Source of the DNA: Pseudorhodoplanes sp049324435 | GTDB lineage: Bacteria; Pseudomonadota; Alphaproteobacteria; Rhizobiales; Xanthobacteraceae | DNA length: 64,000 nucleotides | Direction of reading: 5' to 3' | Assembly (NCBI GenBank): GCA_049324435.1 | Contig: JBMOOQ010000048.1 | Coordinates: 62,001-126,000 of the forward strand | Part shown: positions 9,424 through 17,767 of the stretch, piece after piece | How positions within the stretch are numbered: the stretch's first letter is position 1 | Layout of the letters: each line of letters opens with the position of its first letter | Translations under genes and position numbers: made by a program | Notes under the pieces: generated by a model | What the model saw: the letters and a program-made list of their open reading frames with translations, nothing else | Told to the model about the DNA's origin: nothing | Database searches by the model: none

Positions 9424-10140
9424 ATGAACCGCATGCTTGCCGGACCGGAGGACTGGGGCCAGCCGGGTCAGCCGACCGCGGCAAGGCCACAGGCGGTCAT
9501 TTCAGGCGCGCGCAGGCACAGCCGCCGTGTCCGGTTCCTGCGCAAGGCCGTGCCGGCGGTTCTGATCCTGGCGCTGGGCGGGCTCGTGGCTGCGAACTAT
9601 CTCAACCCGGCGCGCTGGCTTCGGGTGCCGACCGAATTCGGAACATTGGTGATTTCCGGTTCGAAGATCACCATGGAAGCGCCGCGGCTCGCCGGCTTCA
9701 CCAAGGACCAGCGCGAATACGAGGTGACGGCGGCGTCGGCCTCGCAGGATACGAAGAATCCGACCATCGTGGAAATGCGCGAGATCAGCGGCCGCATCGA
9801 TCTGGAGGACGAAAGCAAAGTGACGTTGTCGGCCGTCGAAGGCATCTATGACATCAAGGCGGACCTGCTGAAGCTCAACCATGAAATCCTCATCATATCG
9901 ACGGCCGGCTATCAGGGGCGTCTGACGGAAGCGCAGGTCGAGGTGAAGAAGGGCCGTATCGTTTCGGAAAAGCCGGTGCAGTTGAAAATGCCGCAGGGCA
10001 CGCTCGATGCGAATCGTCTTGAAGTGACCGAGACGGGCGGCCTGATCCGCTTTGACGGCGGCGTCGTGATGATGCTGACACCGGAAGCGCTCAATCGCGG
10101 ACTGCAATCGCAGGCGGCCAATCAGGCCGATGCTCAATGA
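9424..10140 (+). CDS. lptC: LPS export ABC transporter periplasmic protein LptC
   Basis: Bitopic inner-membrane component of the lipopolysaccharide transport bridge; it receives LPS from LptB2FG and passes it to LptA. The 238-aa product has an Arg-rich N-terminus, one membrane segment near residues 40-58 (VLILALGGLVAANYL), then an LptC/OstA-like periplasmic beta fold. It overlaps lptA by 4 bp (ATGA at 10137), consistent with translational coupling. Called from fold, length and the lptC-lptA-lptB-rpoN order typical of Rhizobiales. Confidence 0.88.
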   Translation: MNRMLAGPEDWGQPGQPTAARPQAVISGARRHSRRVRFLRKAVPAVLILALGGLVAANYLNPARWLRVPTEFGTLVISGSKITMEAPRLAGFTKDQREYEVTAASASQDTKNPTIVEMREISGRIDLEDESKVTLSAVEGIYDIKADLLKLNHEILIISTAGYQGRLTEAQVEVKKGRIVSEKPVQLKMPQGTLDANRLEVTETGGLIRFDGGVVMMLTPEALNRGLQSQAANQADAQ

Positions 10141-10853
10141 CGGCGAAGCGCGTGTTTCAGGGTCTGTTTGTGGCGGCCGTTGCAGCCGTTGTTCTGGCCG
10201 GCAGCGTTCCGGCGCAGGCCCAGCAAAAGGGCCAATCCAAGCCGCAGGACACCGGCGTACCCAACGCCCTGCAAGGTTTTGGCACCAACAAGGATCAGCC
10301 GGTTCAGATCGAAGCGGCCTCGCTCGAGGTGCGCGACAAGGACAAGATGGCCGTGTTCACCGGGAATGTCGTCGTGACCCAGGGCGACACCGTGATGAAG
10401 TGCAAGGAATTGCGGGTCTATTACGATCAGGACGACGCCAAGGACGGAGCCAATCCCAAGGCCGGGACCATGAAGGCGGCAAAGCCTGGCCCAGGCGGCC
10501 GGCAATCGATCCGCAGGCTGGAGGCGCTCGGCGGCGTAATCGTCACGACGAAGGATCAGACCGCGACCGGTGCGAAGGGGGTCTTCGAGATGAAGACCAA
10601 TACGGTGACCCTGTCCGGCGGCGTGGTGATTGCGCAGGGCAACAATGTGCTGCGAGGCGAGCGTCTCGTGGTCGATCTGACCACGAACTTCGCCAAGGTC
10701 GAGGCCGGCAGCGGCCGCGTCCAGGGTATCTTCTCGACCAACAAGGACGACAAGCCCGGCGCGAAGGACGAGAAGTCCGACAAGGACCAAAAGCCGTCCG
10801 TCAAGAAGAAGCCGACCGCCTTGCCGGGGCCTGGGCAGGCGGTCACCAACTGA
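10137..10853 (+). CDS. lptA: LPS transport periplasmic protein LptA (OstA-like)
   Basis: Periplasmic bridge protein carrying LPS from LptC to the outer-membrane LptD, 238 aa. A signal peptide (FQGLFVAAVAAVVLAG, cut near AQAQ) precedes an OstA-type beta domain seen in IEAASLEVRDKDKMAVFTGN and later repeats of the same pattern. The C-terminal 40 residues are Lys/Asp-rich and probably disordered. The start overlaps the lptC stop by 4 bp. LptB follows after 87 bp. Confidence 0.9.
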   Translation: MTAKRVFQGLFVAAVAAVVLAGSVPAQAQQKGQSKPQDTGVPNALQGFGTNKDQPVQIEAASLEVRDKDKMAVFTGNVVVTQGDTVMKCKELRVYYDQDDAKDGANPKAGTMKAAKPGPGGRQSIRRLEALGGVIVTTKDQTATGAKGVFEMKTNTVTLSGGVVIAQGNNVLRGERLVVDLTTNFAKVEAGSGRVQGIFSTNKDDKPGAKDEKSDKDQKPSVKKKPTALPGPGQAVTN

Positions 10854-10940
10854 TCCGCCGCGCCTCTGTTCCGTTGCAACCGTGATTCCGACAGAATATG
10901 TCGATAGCAGGCGGCCGGAGAGCTTCTTGAAGGGTTTTGG

Positions 10941-12119
10941 GTGTTCGATTTCCTCTCGATATTCCGCCGCCGGAAGCCGGGCCAGCCGCGCAATCGCAAA
11001 GCGTCCGGCAAGAAGTCGTCCGGTACCTGGCGAGTCGAGCTGGACAAGATCGGCGGTTTGGTCGGTAACACAAAGCCGAACCGCGCGGCACTGATGCCGC
11101 CGCCCGTTCTGCAGCCTCCGATGCCAGACGCGCTGCAGATCGAACCCTTGCGCGACGAGTTTGTGGTTCGCGATCCGATGCGGCGGGACGCGCAGTGGCA
11201 GCATCCGCTGCATCCCGAGACCTTGCGCACGGACCATTTCCGCACCGATCCGGCGCCGCGGCGCGCAGACGGCGGGCGTCATGCGATCGCACCGACGATT
11301 GCGCGCACCGACGCGCCGCCGCACAGCGCCGAGCCGCGTTTCGTGCCGCCCCGTCCGCGCCGTCCGGATCCCCTGTTTCAGCAATCGCAGGCGGCGCAGG
11401 GCTATCTTGCGGCCCATGCCGTCGAGAAAAGCTTCGGTCCGCGCAAGGTGGTGCGGGGCGCAAGCCTGTTCGTGCGCCGCGGCGAGGCGGTCGGTCTGCT
11501 GGGCCCGAATGGGGCCGGCAAGACCACGATTTTCTACATGATCACCGGGCTGATCAAAGCCGATGCCGGCAAGATCGAACTCGACGGTAACGACGTCACG
11601 CCGCTGCCGATGTACCAGCGCGCGCGGCTTGGCATCGGCTATTTGCCGCAGGAAGCGTCGATCTTCCGTGGTCTCAATGTGGAGGAGAATATCCGTTCGG
11701 TGCTCGAAGTGGTCGAGCCCGACGCCAAGCGGCGCGAACGCGATCTCGACGCGCTTCTCGACGAATTCAACATCACGCGGCTGCGCAAGTCGCCGTCCAT
11801 CGCGCTGTCCGGTGGTGAGCGGCGGCGTGTCGAAATTGCCCGCGCGCTGGCAAGCCGCCCGAGCTACATGCTGCTCGACGAGCCATTCGCCGGCATCGAC
11901 CCGATCGCGGTGGGTGACATCCAGCAATTGGTCAAGCATCTGACCTATCGCGGGATCGGCGTGCTGATCACCGACCACAATGTCCGCGAGACGCTGGGCC
12001 TGACCGATCGTGCCTACATCATTTATTCGGGCGAGGTCCTGATGGAGGGCCGGGCAGAGGATATCGTGAATAACCCGGATGTCCGGCGGCTGTATCTGGG
12101 CGAGGAATTCCGCCTGTAA
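10941..12119 (+). CDS. lptB: LPS export ABC transporter ATP-binding protein LptB with long N-terminal extension
   Basis: ATPase that powers LPS extraction from the inner membrane with LptFG. The ABC core starts near residue 153: Walker A GPNGAGKTT (about 189-197), signature LSGGERRR, Walker B YMLLDEPFAGIDP, and switch histidine in ITDHNVRET. Ahead of the core is an extension of about 150 residues rich in Pro and Arg that ordinary LptB (about 240-260 aa) lacks. GTG 10941 is the first start after lptA; a later ATG at 11094 is an alternative, but even that leaves about 100 extra residues. A terminator follows. Confidence 0.92.
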   Translation: MFDFLSIFRRRKPGQPRNRKASGKKSSGTWRVELDKIGGLVGNTKPNRAALMPPPVLQPPMPDALQIEPLRDEFVVRDPMRRDAQWQHPLHPETLRTDHFRTDPAPRRADGGRHAIAPTIARTDAPPHSAEPRFVPPRPRRPDPLFQQSQAAQGYLAAHAVEKSFGPRKVVRGASLFVRRGEAVGLLGPNGAGKTTIFYMITGLIKADAGKIELDGNDVTPLPMYQRARLGIGYLPQEASIFRGLNVEENIRSVLEVVEPDAKRRERDLDALLDEFNITRLRKSPSIALSGGERRRVEIARALASRPSYMLLDEPFAGIDPIAVGDIQQLVKHLTYRGIGVLITDHNVRETLGLTDRAYIIYSGEVLMEGRAEDIVNNPDVRRLYLGEEFRL

Positions 12120-12127
12120 GCTGCGCT

Positions 12128-12151
12128 CAGGCAGGTGATTGCCTGTTTTTT
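12128..12151 (+). terminator. intrinsic terminator after lptB
   Basis: Stem CAGGCA (12128-12133) pairs with TGCCTG (12140-12145) around a 6-nt loop and is followed by six T (12146-12151). It lies 9 nt after the lptB stop and separates the lpt genes from rpoN. Confidence 0.75.
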
Positions 12152-12244
12152 GGGCGTTTCGTCCAAAAGCCAGGGCAGGCGGGTACCGCCCCATGCGCCT
12201 ATTTTCCACATGCACAAATCGTGCCGCTGGGGTAGGAATTGCCC

Positions 12245-13789
12245 ATGGCACTGACTACTCGCCTCGAATTCCGCCAGAGCCAGGCGCTCGTCATGACGCC
12301 GCAGCTGATGCAGGCCATCAAGCTGTTGCAGCTGTCGAACCTCGATCTGATGACCTATGTCGAGGAGGAACTTGAAAAAAATCCGTTGCTCGAGCGCGCC
12401 AGCGACGATGACGCACCGGTGGCCGCCGCGGACCCGTCGGTTGAGCCCGGGGGCAACACCGCTGCGGACGGCGACGGTCCGCAGGACTGGATGGGCGACG
12501 ATCTCGCCACCAGCCGTCATGAGATCGAGGACAATCTGGGCACCCGGCTGGACAATGTCTTTCCGGAAGACGGCGGCGAGCCGGTCGGCTCGGCGCGTGG
12601 CGAGGACGTGACGGCGGCGCATTCGGAATGGGCGAGTGTCGGAACCGGCGGCCGCGACGACGGCGAATACAACCTCGAAGCCTTCGTGTCTGCAGAGCGC
12701 TCGCTCGCGGATCATCTGGCTGAGCAGCTTTCGCTCTCGGTGAGCGATCCGGCCCGCCGGATGATCGGACAGCACCTGATCGATATGGTCGATGAGGCCG
12801 GCTATCTCTCGGGCGATCTGACGGCCGTTGCCGAAAAGCTCGGGGCCGATCTGGCCGAGGTCGAAGCCGTACTCGCGATCCTGCAGGGGTTCGAACCGTC
12901 CGGTGTCTGCGCCCGCAATCTGACCGAATGCCTGACGATCCAGCTCAAGGAGCAGAACCGCTACGATCCCGCGATGGAAGCGTTGCTCAGCCGTCTCGAT
13001 TTGCTGGCCAAGCGCGACTTCACGACGCTGCGTAAAGTGTGCGGCGTAAGCGATGACGACCTGATGGAGATGGTCGCGGAAATCAAGCGGCTTAATCCGA
13101 AGCCGGGCCTGGCATTCGGATCGGCGACGGTTCAGCCGATTGTGCCGGATGTGTTCGTGCGCGCCGCGCCCGACGGTTCGTTTCATGTCGAGCTCAATTC
13201 CGAGACGCTGCCGAAGATTCTGCTGAACCAGACCTATCATGCGCGGGTCTCGAAGACCGCGGCCAACCCCACCGACAAGGCCTATCTTGCGGAGAAGCTG
13301 CAATCGGCGACATGGCTGATCCGTGCGCTCGATCAGCGCGCCCGCACGATCCTCAAAGTGTCGGCGGAAATCGTGAAGCAGCAGGACGCCTTCTTTGCGC
13401 ATGGCGTGCAGCATCTGCGGCCGCTCAATCTCAAGACCATCGCCGATGCGATCTCGATGCATGAGTCCACGGTGTCTCGCGTTACCGCCAACAAATACAT
13501 GGCAACCGCGCGCGGCATTTTCGAACTGAAGTATTTCTTCACGTCCGCGATTGCGGCGGCCAATGGCGGTGAGGCTCATTCCGCCGAAGCCGTGCGCCAC
13601 CGCATCAAGCATTTGATCGACGAGGAGAAGCCCGATGAGATTCTCTCCGACGACACGATTGTCGAGAAACTGCGCGAGGCGGGCATCGATATTGCCCGGC
13701 GTACCGTTGCCAAATACCGGGAGAGCATGCGCATCGCGTCCTCGGTTCAACGCCGCCGCGAAAAGCAGAGCGCGGCAATCGGCCGCTAG
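12245..13789 (+). CDS. rpoN: RNA polymerase sigma-54 factor RpoN
   Basis: Alternative sigma factor for -24/-12 promoters, dependent on AAA+ enhancer-binding proteins; 514 aa. Region I is the Gln/Leu-rich start (MTPQLMQAIKLLQLSNLDL), followed by an acidic region II, the core-binding and DNA-binding domains, and the C-terminal RpoN box ARRTVAKYRE beginning at residue 484. Start ATG 12245 gives the canonical MALTTRLEFRQSQ opening, with GGA about 9 nt upstream; an in-frame TTG at 12239 is less likely. In relatives a raiA/hpf gene usually follows; here ptsN is next. Confidence 0.96.
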   Translation: MALTTRLEFRQSQALVMTPQLMQAIKLLQLSNLDLMTYVEEELEKNPLLERASDDDAPVAAADPSVEPGGNTAADGDGPQDWMGDDLATSRHEIEDNLGTRLDNVFPEDGGEPVGSARGEDVTAAHSEWASVGTGGRDDGEYNLEAFVSAERSLADHLAEQLSLSVSDPARRMIGQHLIDMVDEAGYLSGDLTAVAEKLGADLAEVEAVLAILQGFEPSGVCARNLTECLTIQLKEQNRYDPAMEALLSRLDLLAKRDFTTLRKVCGVSDDDLMEMVAEIKRLNPKPGLAFGSATVQPIVPDVFVRAAPDGSFHVELNSETLPKILLNQTYHARVSKTAANPTDKAYLAEKLQSATWLIRALDQRARTILKVSAEIVKQQDAFFAHGVQHLRPLNLKTIADAISMHESTVSRVTANKYMATARGIFELKYFFTSAIAAANGGEAHSAEAVRHRIKHLIDEEKPDEILSDDTIVEKLREAGIDIARRTVAKYRESMRIASSVQRRREKQSAAIGR

Positions 13790-13987
13790 ATCGCCAGGGG
13801 GTGCGCTCCCACTCAAGCCATTGAAAAATCATAAATTTTTCGGCCGAGGCTGACGTGGATACGCTGTCACAATCGGCTGGCCGGAAACCATTGACGGGCC
13901 GGGGGGCCATCCGTATGGTCCGCCGCTCTTTCACCCCGACAGCTCCAACTCGGCCTTCTCTTCCGGCGGACACGCGGACCGTCTCCA

Positions 13988-14449
13988 ATGGCGCTTAACG
14001 ATATTGTGGCCCTGAATGCCATCATCCCGGCACTCAAGGTCAACGGAAAGAAGCAGGCGATTCAGGAAATCGCGGCGCGCGCCGCCGAACTCAGCGGACT
14101 TAGCGAGCGCACGATTTTCGAATCCCTGCTGCAGCGCGAGAAGCTTGGCTCGACTGGCATCGGGCATGGCATTGCCATTCCGCACGGCAAGCTGCCGAAG
14201 CTCGACCGGCTGTTCGGATTGTTCGCGCGGCTGGAGCGGCCGATCGATTTCGAGTCGCTGGATGGCCAGCCGGTCGATCTGATCTTTCTCTTGCTGGCGC
14301 CGGAAGGCGCCGGCGCCGATCACCTGAAGGCGCTGGCCCGCGTCGCCCGCCTTTTGCGCGATCCCGACATCGCCAACAAGCTGCGCGAGTCGCGCGACGC
14401 GGACGCCATCTATGCCGTGCTGACGCTTCCGCCGTCGCAGGCCGCGTAA
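13988..14449 (+). CDS. ptsN: PTS IIA-like nitrogen regulatory protein PtsN (EIIA-Ntr)
   Basis: Phosphorelay output protein of the nitrogen PTS, 153 aa; receives phosphate from NPr and in proteobacteria regulates potassium transport, stress and sigma-54-linked functions. The phosphorylated histidine is His66 in GIAIPHGK. The fold and length match EIIA-Ntr. The 198 bp between rpoN and ptsN hold no gene; an AT-rich hairpin (GAAAAAT..ATTTTTC, about 13823-13841) is the only structure seen. Confidence 0.93.
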   Translation: MALNDIVALNAIIPALKVNGKKQAIQEIAARAAELSGLSERTIFESLLQREKLGSTGIGHGIAIPHGKLPKLDRLFGLFARLERPIDFESLDGQPVDLIFLLLAPEGAGADHLKALARVARLLRDPDIANKLRESRDADAIYAVLTLPPSQAA

Positions 14450-14615
14450 CTCCGTTCCGAAGTCACACGCAGCGTCGATTCAAATTTCAAACAGCCACGG
14501 TCGATCGCCGTCGCGATGCCATGGCGGCATCCGGGTCTTGCGTGAGAGGACGGACGGCGCGCGGCAGGTGCAGGCCGGTCCTGAATGCAGCGCCGCCCGG
14601 CGCGGGCTCGCAGAT

Positions 14616-14648
14616 AAAAAGGCCACAGCCGGTGCCCCGGCTGTGGCC
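14616..14648 (-). terminator. intrinsic terminator of the hsp20-DUF1150 unit
   Basis: A perfect 12-bp stem, 14621-14632 with 14637-14648, and a 4-nt loop. Read on the minus strand it is followed by TTTTT (14620-14616). It lies 28 nt past the stop of the DUF1150 gene. Confidence 0.85.
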
Positions 14649-14675
14649 CATATCGGCCTCGCGGATGCGCGCGCG

Positions 14676-14936
14676 TCAGTGGACGCTGACCGCCTCCAGT
14701 TCGTTATTCCAGGCATTCGCAATCGCGGCTTCGCGGGTATCCGTCACCAGGATCGGCGTGCCGTCGGCGGCGTGAAGTGCAAAAAGCTGCATGCCGGGCT
14801 GCATCACAGGCGCCTGCGGGTAGAGCTCGTGCACCTTCTCGGATTTGATCGGCTTCACATACGCGATCTTGCCCCCGCCCAGGACGGCGAAAGCTTGAGG
14901 CGACATGATCGGCTTTTCAGCGTGTTCGTTGGTCAT
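14676..14936 (-). CDS. DUF1150 family protein
   Basis: Small conserved alphaproteobacterial protein, 86 aa, of the DUF1150 family, with the core stretch FAVLGGGKIAYVKPIKSEKV and a C-terminal segment ending in an Asn-rich helix. The function is unknown. It lies 91 bp downstream of the hsp20 gene on the same strand and shares its terminator, a pairing common in Rhizobiales. It may therefore be heat-induced; this is an inference from the layout. Confidence 0.85.
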   Translation of the reverse strand: MTNEHAEKPIMSPQAFAVLGGGKIAYVKPIKSEKVHELYPQAPVMQPGMQLFALHAADGTPILVTDTREAAIANAWNNELEAVSVH

Positions 14937-15027
14937 GTCCGCTACTCCTTCGTCTACTCAATTGCCCCTATGGTCCATCGGTTCCGTTAGCCGATCGTTG
15001 CATAGCCGGGTCACGTGCCGGATATAG

Positions 15028-15453
15028 TTACTCGTGCGCCGTAATCGAGATGGTCCGCACGACGCGCGCCGGCTCGGGGCGCGCGAGATCGATCGACAAC
15101 AGGCCGTGCTTCAGATCGGCCCGCAGCACTTCCATTCCGTCGGCCAGCACGAAGGTGCGCTGGAACTGGCGGGCGGCAATGCCGCGGTGGATGAACTCGC
15201 GCGTCTTGTCGTCGGTCTGCCGGCCGCGAATGACGAGCTGGTTCTCCTCGACGCTCACTTCGAGCTGATCGAGGGTGAATCCGGCCACGGCGAGCGTGAT
15301 GCGCAGACGTTCGGGGTTGCGATCGTCGCGCGCGATGCGCTCGATATTGTAGGGGGGATATCCATCCGCCGCCTTGGTGACGCGGTCGAGCACGCGCTCG
15401 ATCTCGTCGAAACCCAGAAGGAACGGGCTGGACAACGAAGGCATTCGGGACAT
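15028..15453 (-). CDS. small heat-shock protein, Hsp20/IbpA family
   Basis: ATP-independent holdase chaperone that binds unfolding proteins under heat stress, 141 aa. The N-terminal MSRMPSLSSPFLLGFDEIER is typical of rhizobial IbpA-like proteins, and the alpha-crystallin domain covers about residues 35-130. The start ATG 15453 is fixed by AGGA about 8 nt upstream; that same AGGA is paired in a thermometer hairpin. The longer open frame upstream is leader RNA. It likely forms an operon with DUF1150. Confidence 0.93.
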   Translation of the reverse strand: MSRMPSLSSPFLLGFDEIERVLDRVTKAADGYPPYNIERIARDDRNPERLRITLAVAGFTLDQLEVSVEENQLVIRGRQTDDKTREFIHRGIAARQFQRTFVLADGMEVLRADLKHGLLSIDLARPEPARVVRTISITAHE

Positions 15454-15455
15454 CT

Positions 15456-15479
15456 CAAAGTCCTTTCCCAGCGACTTTG
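15456..15479 (-). promoter_or_regulatory. ROSE-type RNA thermometer hairpin on hsp20 mRNA
   Basis: Read 5'-3' on the minus strand: CAAAG-UCGCU-GGGAA-AGGA-CUUUG. CAAAG pairs with CUUUG; UCGCU faces the Shine-Dalgarno AGGA with one bulged G, exactly the U(U/C)GCU/AGGA arrangement of ROSE elements. The start codon is 2 nt beyond the hairpin. At low temperature it would hide the ribosome site; heat would open it. Further GC hairpins lie upstream in the leader (for example about 15512-15530). Confidence 0.8.
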
Positions 15480-15538
15480 ACACGGGGCCCAAAGAGGCAC
15501 CCCCTGACGTCCCCGGCGGACCCGCCGGGAACAAATTC

Positions 15539-15567
15539 TATATGGGCAGAAATTTGGCGCGTGCAAG
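15539..15567 (-). promoter_or_regulatory. RpoH (sigma-32)-like promoter for hsp20
   Basis: On the minus strand, CTTGCAC (15567-15561) and CCCATATA (15546-15539) are separated by 14 nt, resembling the CTTGAAA / CCCATnT heat-shock consensus. It sits about 90 bp upstream of the hsp20 start and would give a leader long enough to hold the ROSE hairpins. Confidence 0.65.
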
Positions 15568-15724
15568 CATCCCCCGTTTACCCGGGGTGTCTGCAACCCA
15601 TTGATTGGCTTGTGCGAACTGACCTCAGGACTTAATCGCCGCGGCGCCCATTGCGCCTGCTGCCGCCTTGCTGGGGCTTGCCAGCCGCAGCCGCCAAGCG
15701 GCTGTAGTCCCAAGCGGCGAAGGC

Positions 15725-15800
<76 letters not shown>

Positions 15801-15857
15801 GTAACCGTCACCCGCCCGCAGCGGGATGCGGGCGATTAGCTTACCTCGGACGGAGGA

Positions 15858-16259
15858 TCAAGTCTCCTCGTCCTTCTCGATGCCGTCACCGATGATATCG
15901 GTCACGTCGTCGTCGCTCTCTTCATCTTCCTCGATGAAGGTATCGTCATCGGCATCGTCGACCTCGACTTCCACCTCGATATCGTCATCGACGGTGTCCG
16001 GCAGATCGGCCTTCTTGCCCTGAGCCTCCGCGTCGGCATCCTCCAGCGACACGAATTCCGCGCCGGCCTCAACGGTTTCGAGTTCGGTCTCGTCGGCTGC
16101 GTTGGCCTTGGCGTCCGGCCGGCCACGCGAGGTCATGACGGGCGCAATCGGCACGACCTCGCCGGTATAGGGCGAAATCACCGGATTCTTGTTCAGGTCG
16201 TAAAATTTGCGGCCCGTCACCGGGCAGACGCGCTTGGTACCGAGCTCTGGCTTTGCCAC
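15858..16259 (-). CDS. TIGR02300 / FYDLN acid domain protein
   Basis: Small alphaproteobacterial protein, 133 aa. The N-terminal 35 residues hold the defining CPVTGRKFYDLNKNP segment, with Cys residues that could bind metal. From about residue 70 to the end the chain is almost entirely Asp/Glu with Val/Ile, a disordered acidic tail. The function is unknown; the family is often found beside aroA and cmk, as here, where it is divergent from aroA. Confidence 0.9.
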   Translation of the reverse strand: MAKPELGTKRVCPVTGRKFYDLNKNPVISPYTGEVVPIAPVMTSRGRPDAKANAADETELETVEAGAEFVSLEDADAEAQGKKADLPDTVDDDIEVEVEVDDADDDTFIEEDEESDDDVTDIIGDGIEKDEET

Positions 16260-16429
16260 GGTTGGAGTTTCCCTGAGGCTTTAGATTGAGCGGCTGAATT
16301 GGCGGCTTGGGCGACCGCTGTCAATACCGATTATCGGCGATTTTGCGGCTTTTGCAGGAGGGCCCGGATGACGCCGGAAACAGCCCCATGCTAGGAGGGC
16401 GCCTCAATTCTCCACCGGGACCGGACCCG

Positions 16430-17767
16430 TTGAGCCATTCGCTGCCTGCCAAACCGTTAACCGCACGACAATCCTCCGCCTTGCGCGGGCGCGTCCGCGT
16501 GCCTGGCGACAAGTCGATTTCGCATCGCGCCCTCATCCTGTCGGCAATGACCGTGGGTGAGACGCGGATCACCGGCCTGCTCGAAGGCGAGGATGTGATC
16601 AACACCGCCAAGGTCATGCGTGCGCTGGGCGCCGCGGTCGAGCGGATTGGGGAGGGCGCCTGGTCGGTGAAGGGCGTCGGGGTCGCGGGCTTTGCGCAAC
16701 CGGAGCAGACACTCGATTTCGGCAATTCCGGCACCGGTTGCCGGCTGGTGATGGGTGCGGTTGCCGGCTGCCCGCTGACCGCCGGGTTCGATGGCGATGC
16801 GTCGCTGCGCAAGCGTCCGATGCAGCGCGTTCTCGATCCGCTGACACGCATCGGCGCGCGCGTGATCGATGTCGCCGAAGGCGGACGGCTGCCGCTGACA
16901 TTGCAGGGTGCGCGCGACCCGATTCCGATCGAATATGCGCCGCCGGTCGCGTCGGCTCAGCTCAAGTCGGCAGTCCTGCTTGCCGGACTTGCGGCGCCGG
17001 GCGAGACCATCGTGATCGAGAAAGAAGCAACCCGCGATCATACCGAGAAAATGCTTATGCATTTCGGCGCACAGGTGCGCGTCGAAACGCTGGGAGAGCA
17101 TGGCCGCAGGATCACCCTGACCGGCCGCCCGGAGCTTTCGCCATCACCGTTGCAGGTGCCGGCCGATCCGTCGTCCGCCGCGTTTCCGCTCGCGGCAGCG
17201 CTGATTGTGCCGGGCTCCGACATCGTGATCGAGGGCGTAATGATGAATCCGCTGCGTACCGGCCTATTTCTCACGCTGGGGGAGATGGGCGCGTCGATCG
17301 AAACGTTGTCGGCGAAGAATGATGGCGGTGAAGACGTCGCCGACCTGCGCGTGAAGGCCTCGGCGCTGCGCGGCGTCGACGTGCCGGCCGCCCGCGCGCC
17401 ATCGATGATCGACGAATATCCGATCCTCGCGGTGCTCGCCTCGTTTGCGGAGGGCACGACGCGGATGCGGGGTCTGAGCGAGTTGCGGGTCAAGGAATCC
17501 GACCGCCTTGCCGCGACAGCGGATATGTTGCGGGTCAATGGCGTCGCGGTCGAGATCGAGGGCGACGACCTGATTGTGCATGGCAAGGGGCGCGCGCCCG
17601 GCGGCGGCATCGTTGCGACGCACATGGATCACCGGCTCGCGATGTCCGCGCTTGTGATGGGGCTCGCAAGCGAGAAGCCGGTCGCGGTCGACGATGCCAT
17701 CTTCATCGCGACGAGCTTCCCCGGCTTTGTCGATTTGATGCGCGGCATCGGAGCGGAGCTGTCGTGA
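16430..17767 (+). CDS. aroA: 3-phosphoshikimate 1-carboxyvinyltransferase (EPSP synthase)
   Basis: Sixth step of the shikimate pathway: joins phosphoenolpyruvate to shikimate-3-phosphate. The 445-aa product has the conserved GDKSISHRA near the N-terminus, DFGNSGTGCRL in the PEP-binding region, DPSSAAFPLAAAL, and a late DHRLAMS motif. The sequence resembles class II (CP4-like) enzymes, but at the position where CP4 has Ala100 this one appears to have Gly. The start is uncertain: TTG 16430 (MSHSLPAKPLTAR) gives the usual length; ATG 16388 would add 14 residues. It overlaps cmk by 4 bp. Confidence 0.93.
   Translation: MSHSLPAKPLTARQSSALRGRVRVPGDKSISHRALILSAMTVGETRITGLLEGEDVINTAKVMRALGAAVERIGEGAWSVKGVGVAGFAQPEQTLDFGNSGTGCRLVMGAVAGCPLTAGFDGDASLRKRPMQRVLDPLTRIGARVIDVAEGGRLPLTLQGARDPIPIEYAPPVASAQLKSAVLLAGLAAPGETIVIEKEATRDHTEKMLMHFGAQVRVETLGEHGRRITLTGRPELSPSPLQVPADPSSAAFPLAAALIVPGSDIVIEGVMMNPLRTGLFLTLGEMGASIETLSAKNDGGEDVADLRVKASALRGVDVPAARAPSMIDEYPILAVLASFAEGTTRMRGLSELRVKESDRLAATADMLRVNGVAVEIEGDDLIVHGKGRAPGGGIVATHMDHRLAMSALVMGLASEKPVAVDDAIFIATSFPGFVDLMRGIGAELS

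Noticed and set aside
10134..12251. 705-codon open frame on the minus strand
   Set aside because: Antisense to lptA and lptB; no domain, Arg/His-rich composition typical of shadow frames.
13823..13841. AT-rich hairpin after rpoN as a terminator
   Set aside because: The stem is only A-T pairs and lacks a following T-run; too weak to call.
16388..16430. ATG 16388 as aroA start
   Set aside because: Possible, but the added 14 residues lack homology to family openings and no ribosome site precedes it; TTG 16430 gives the usual length. Left as an alternative.
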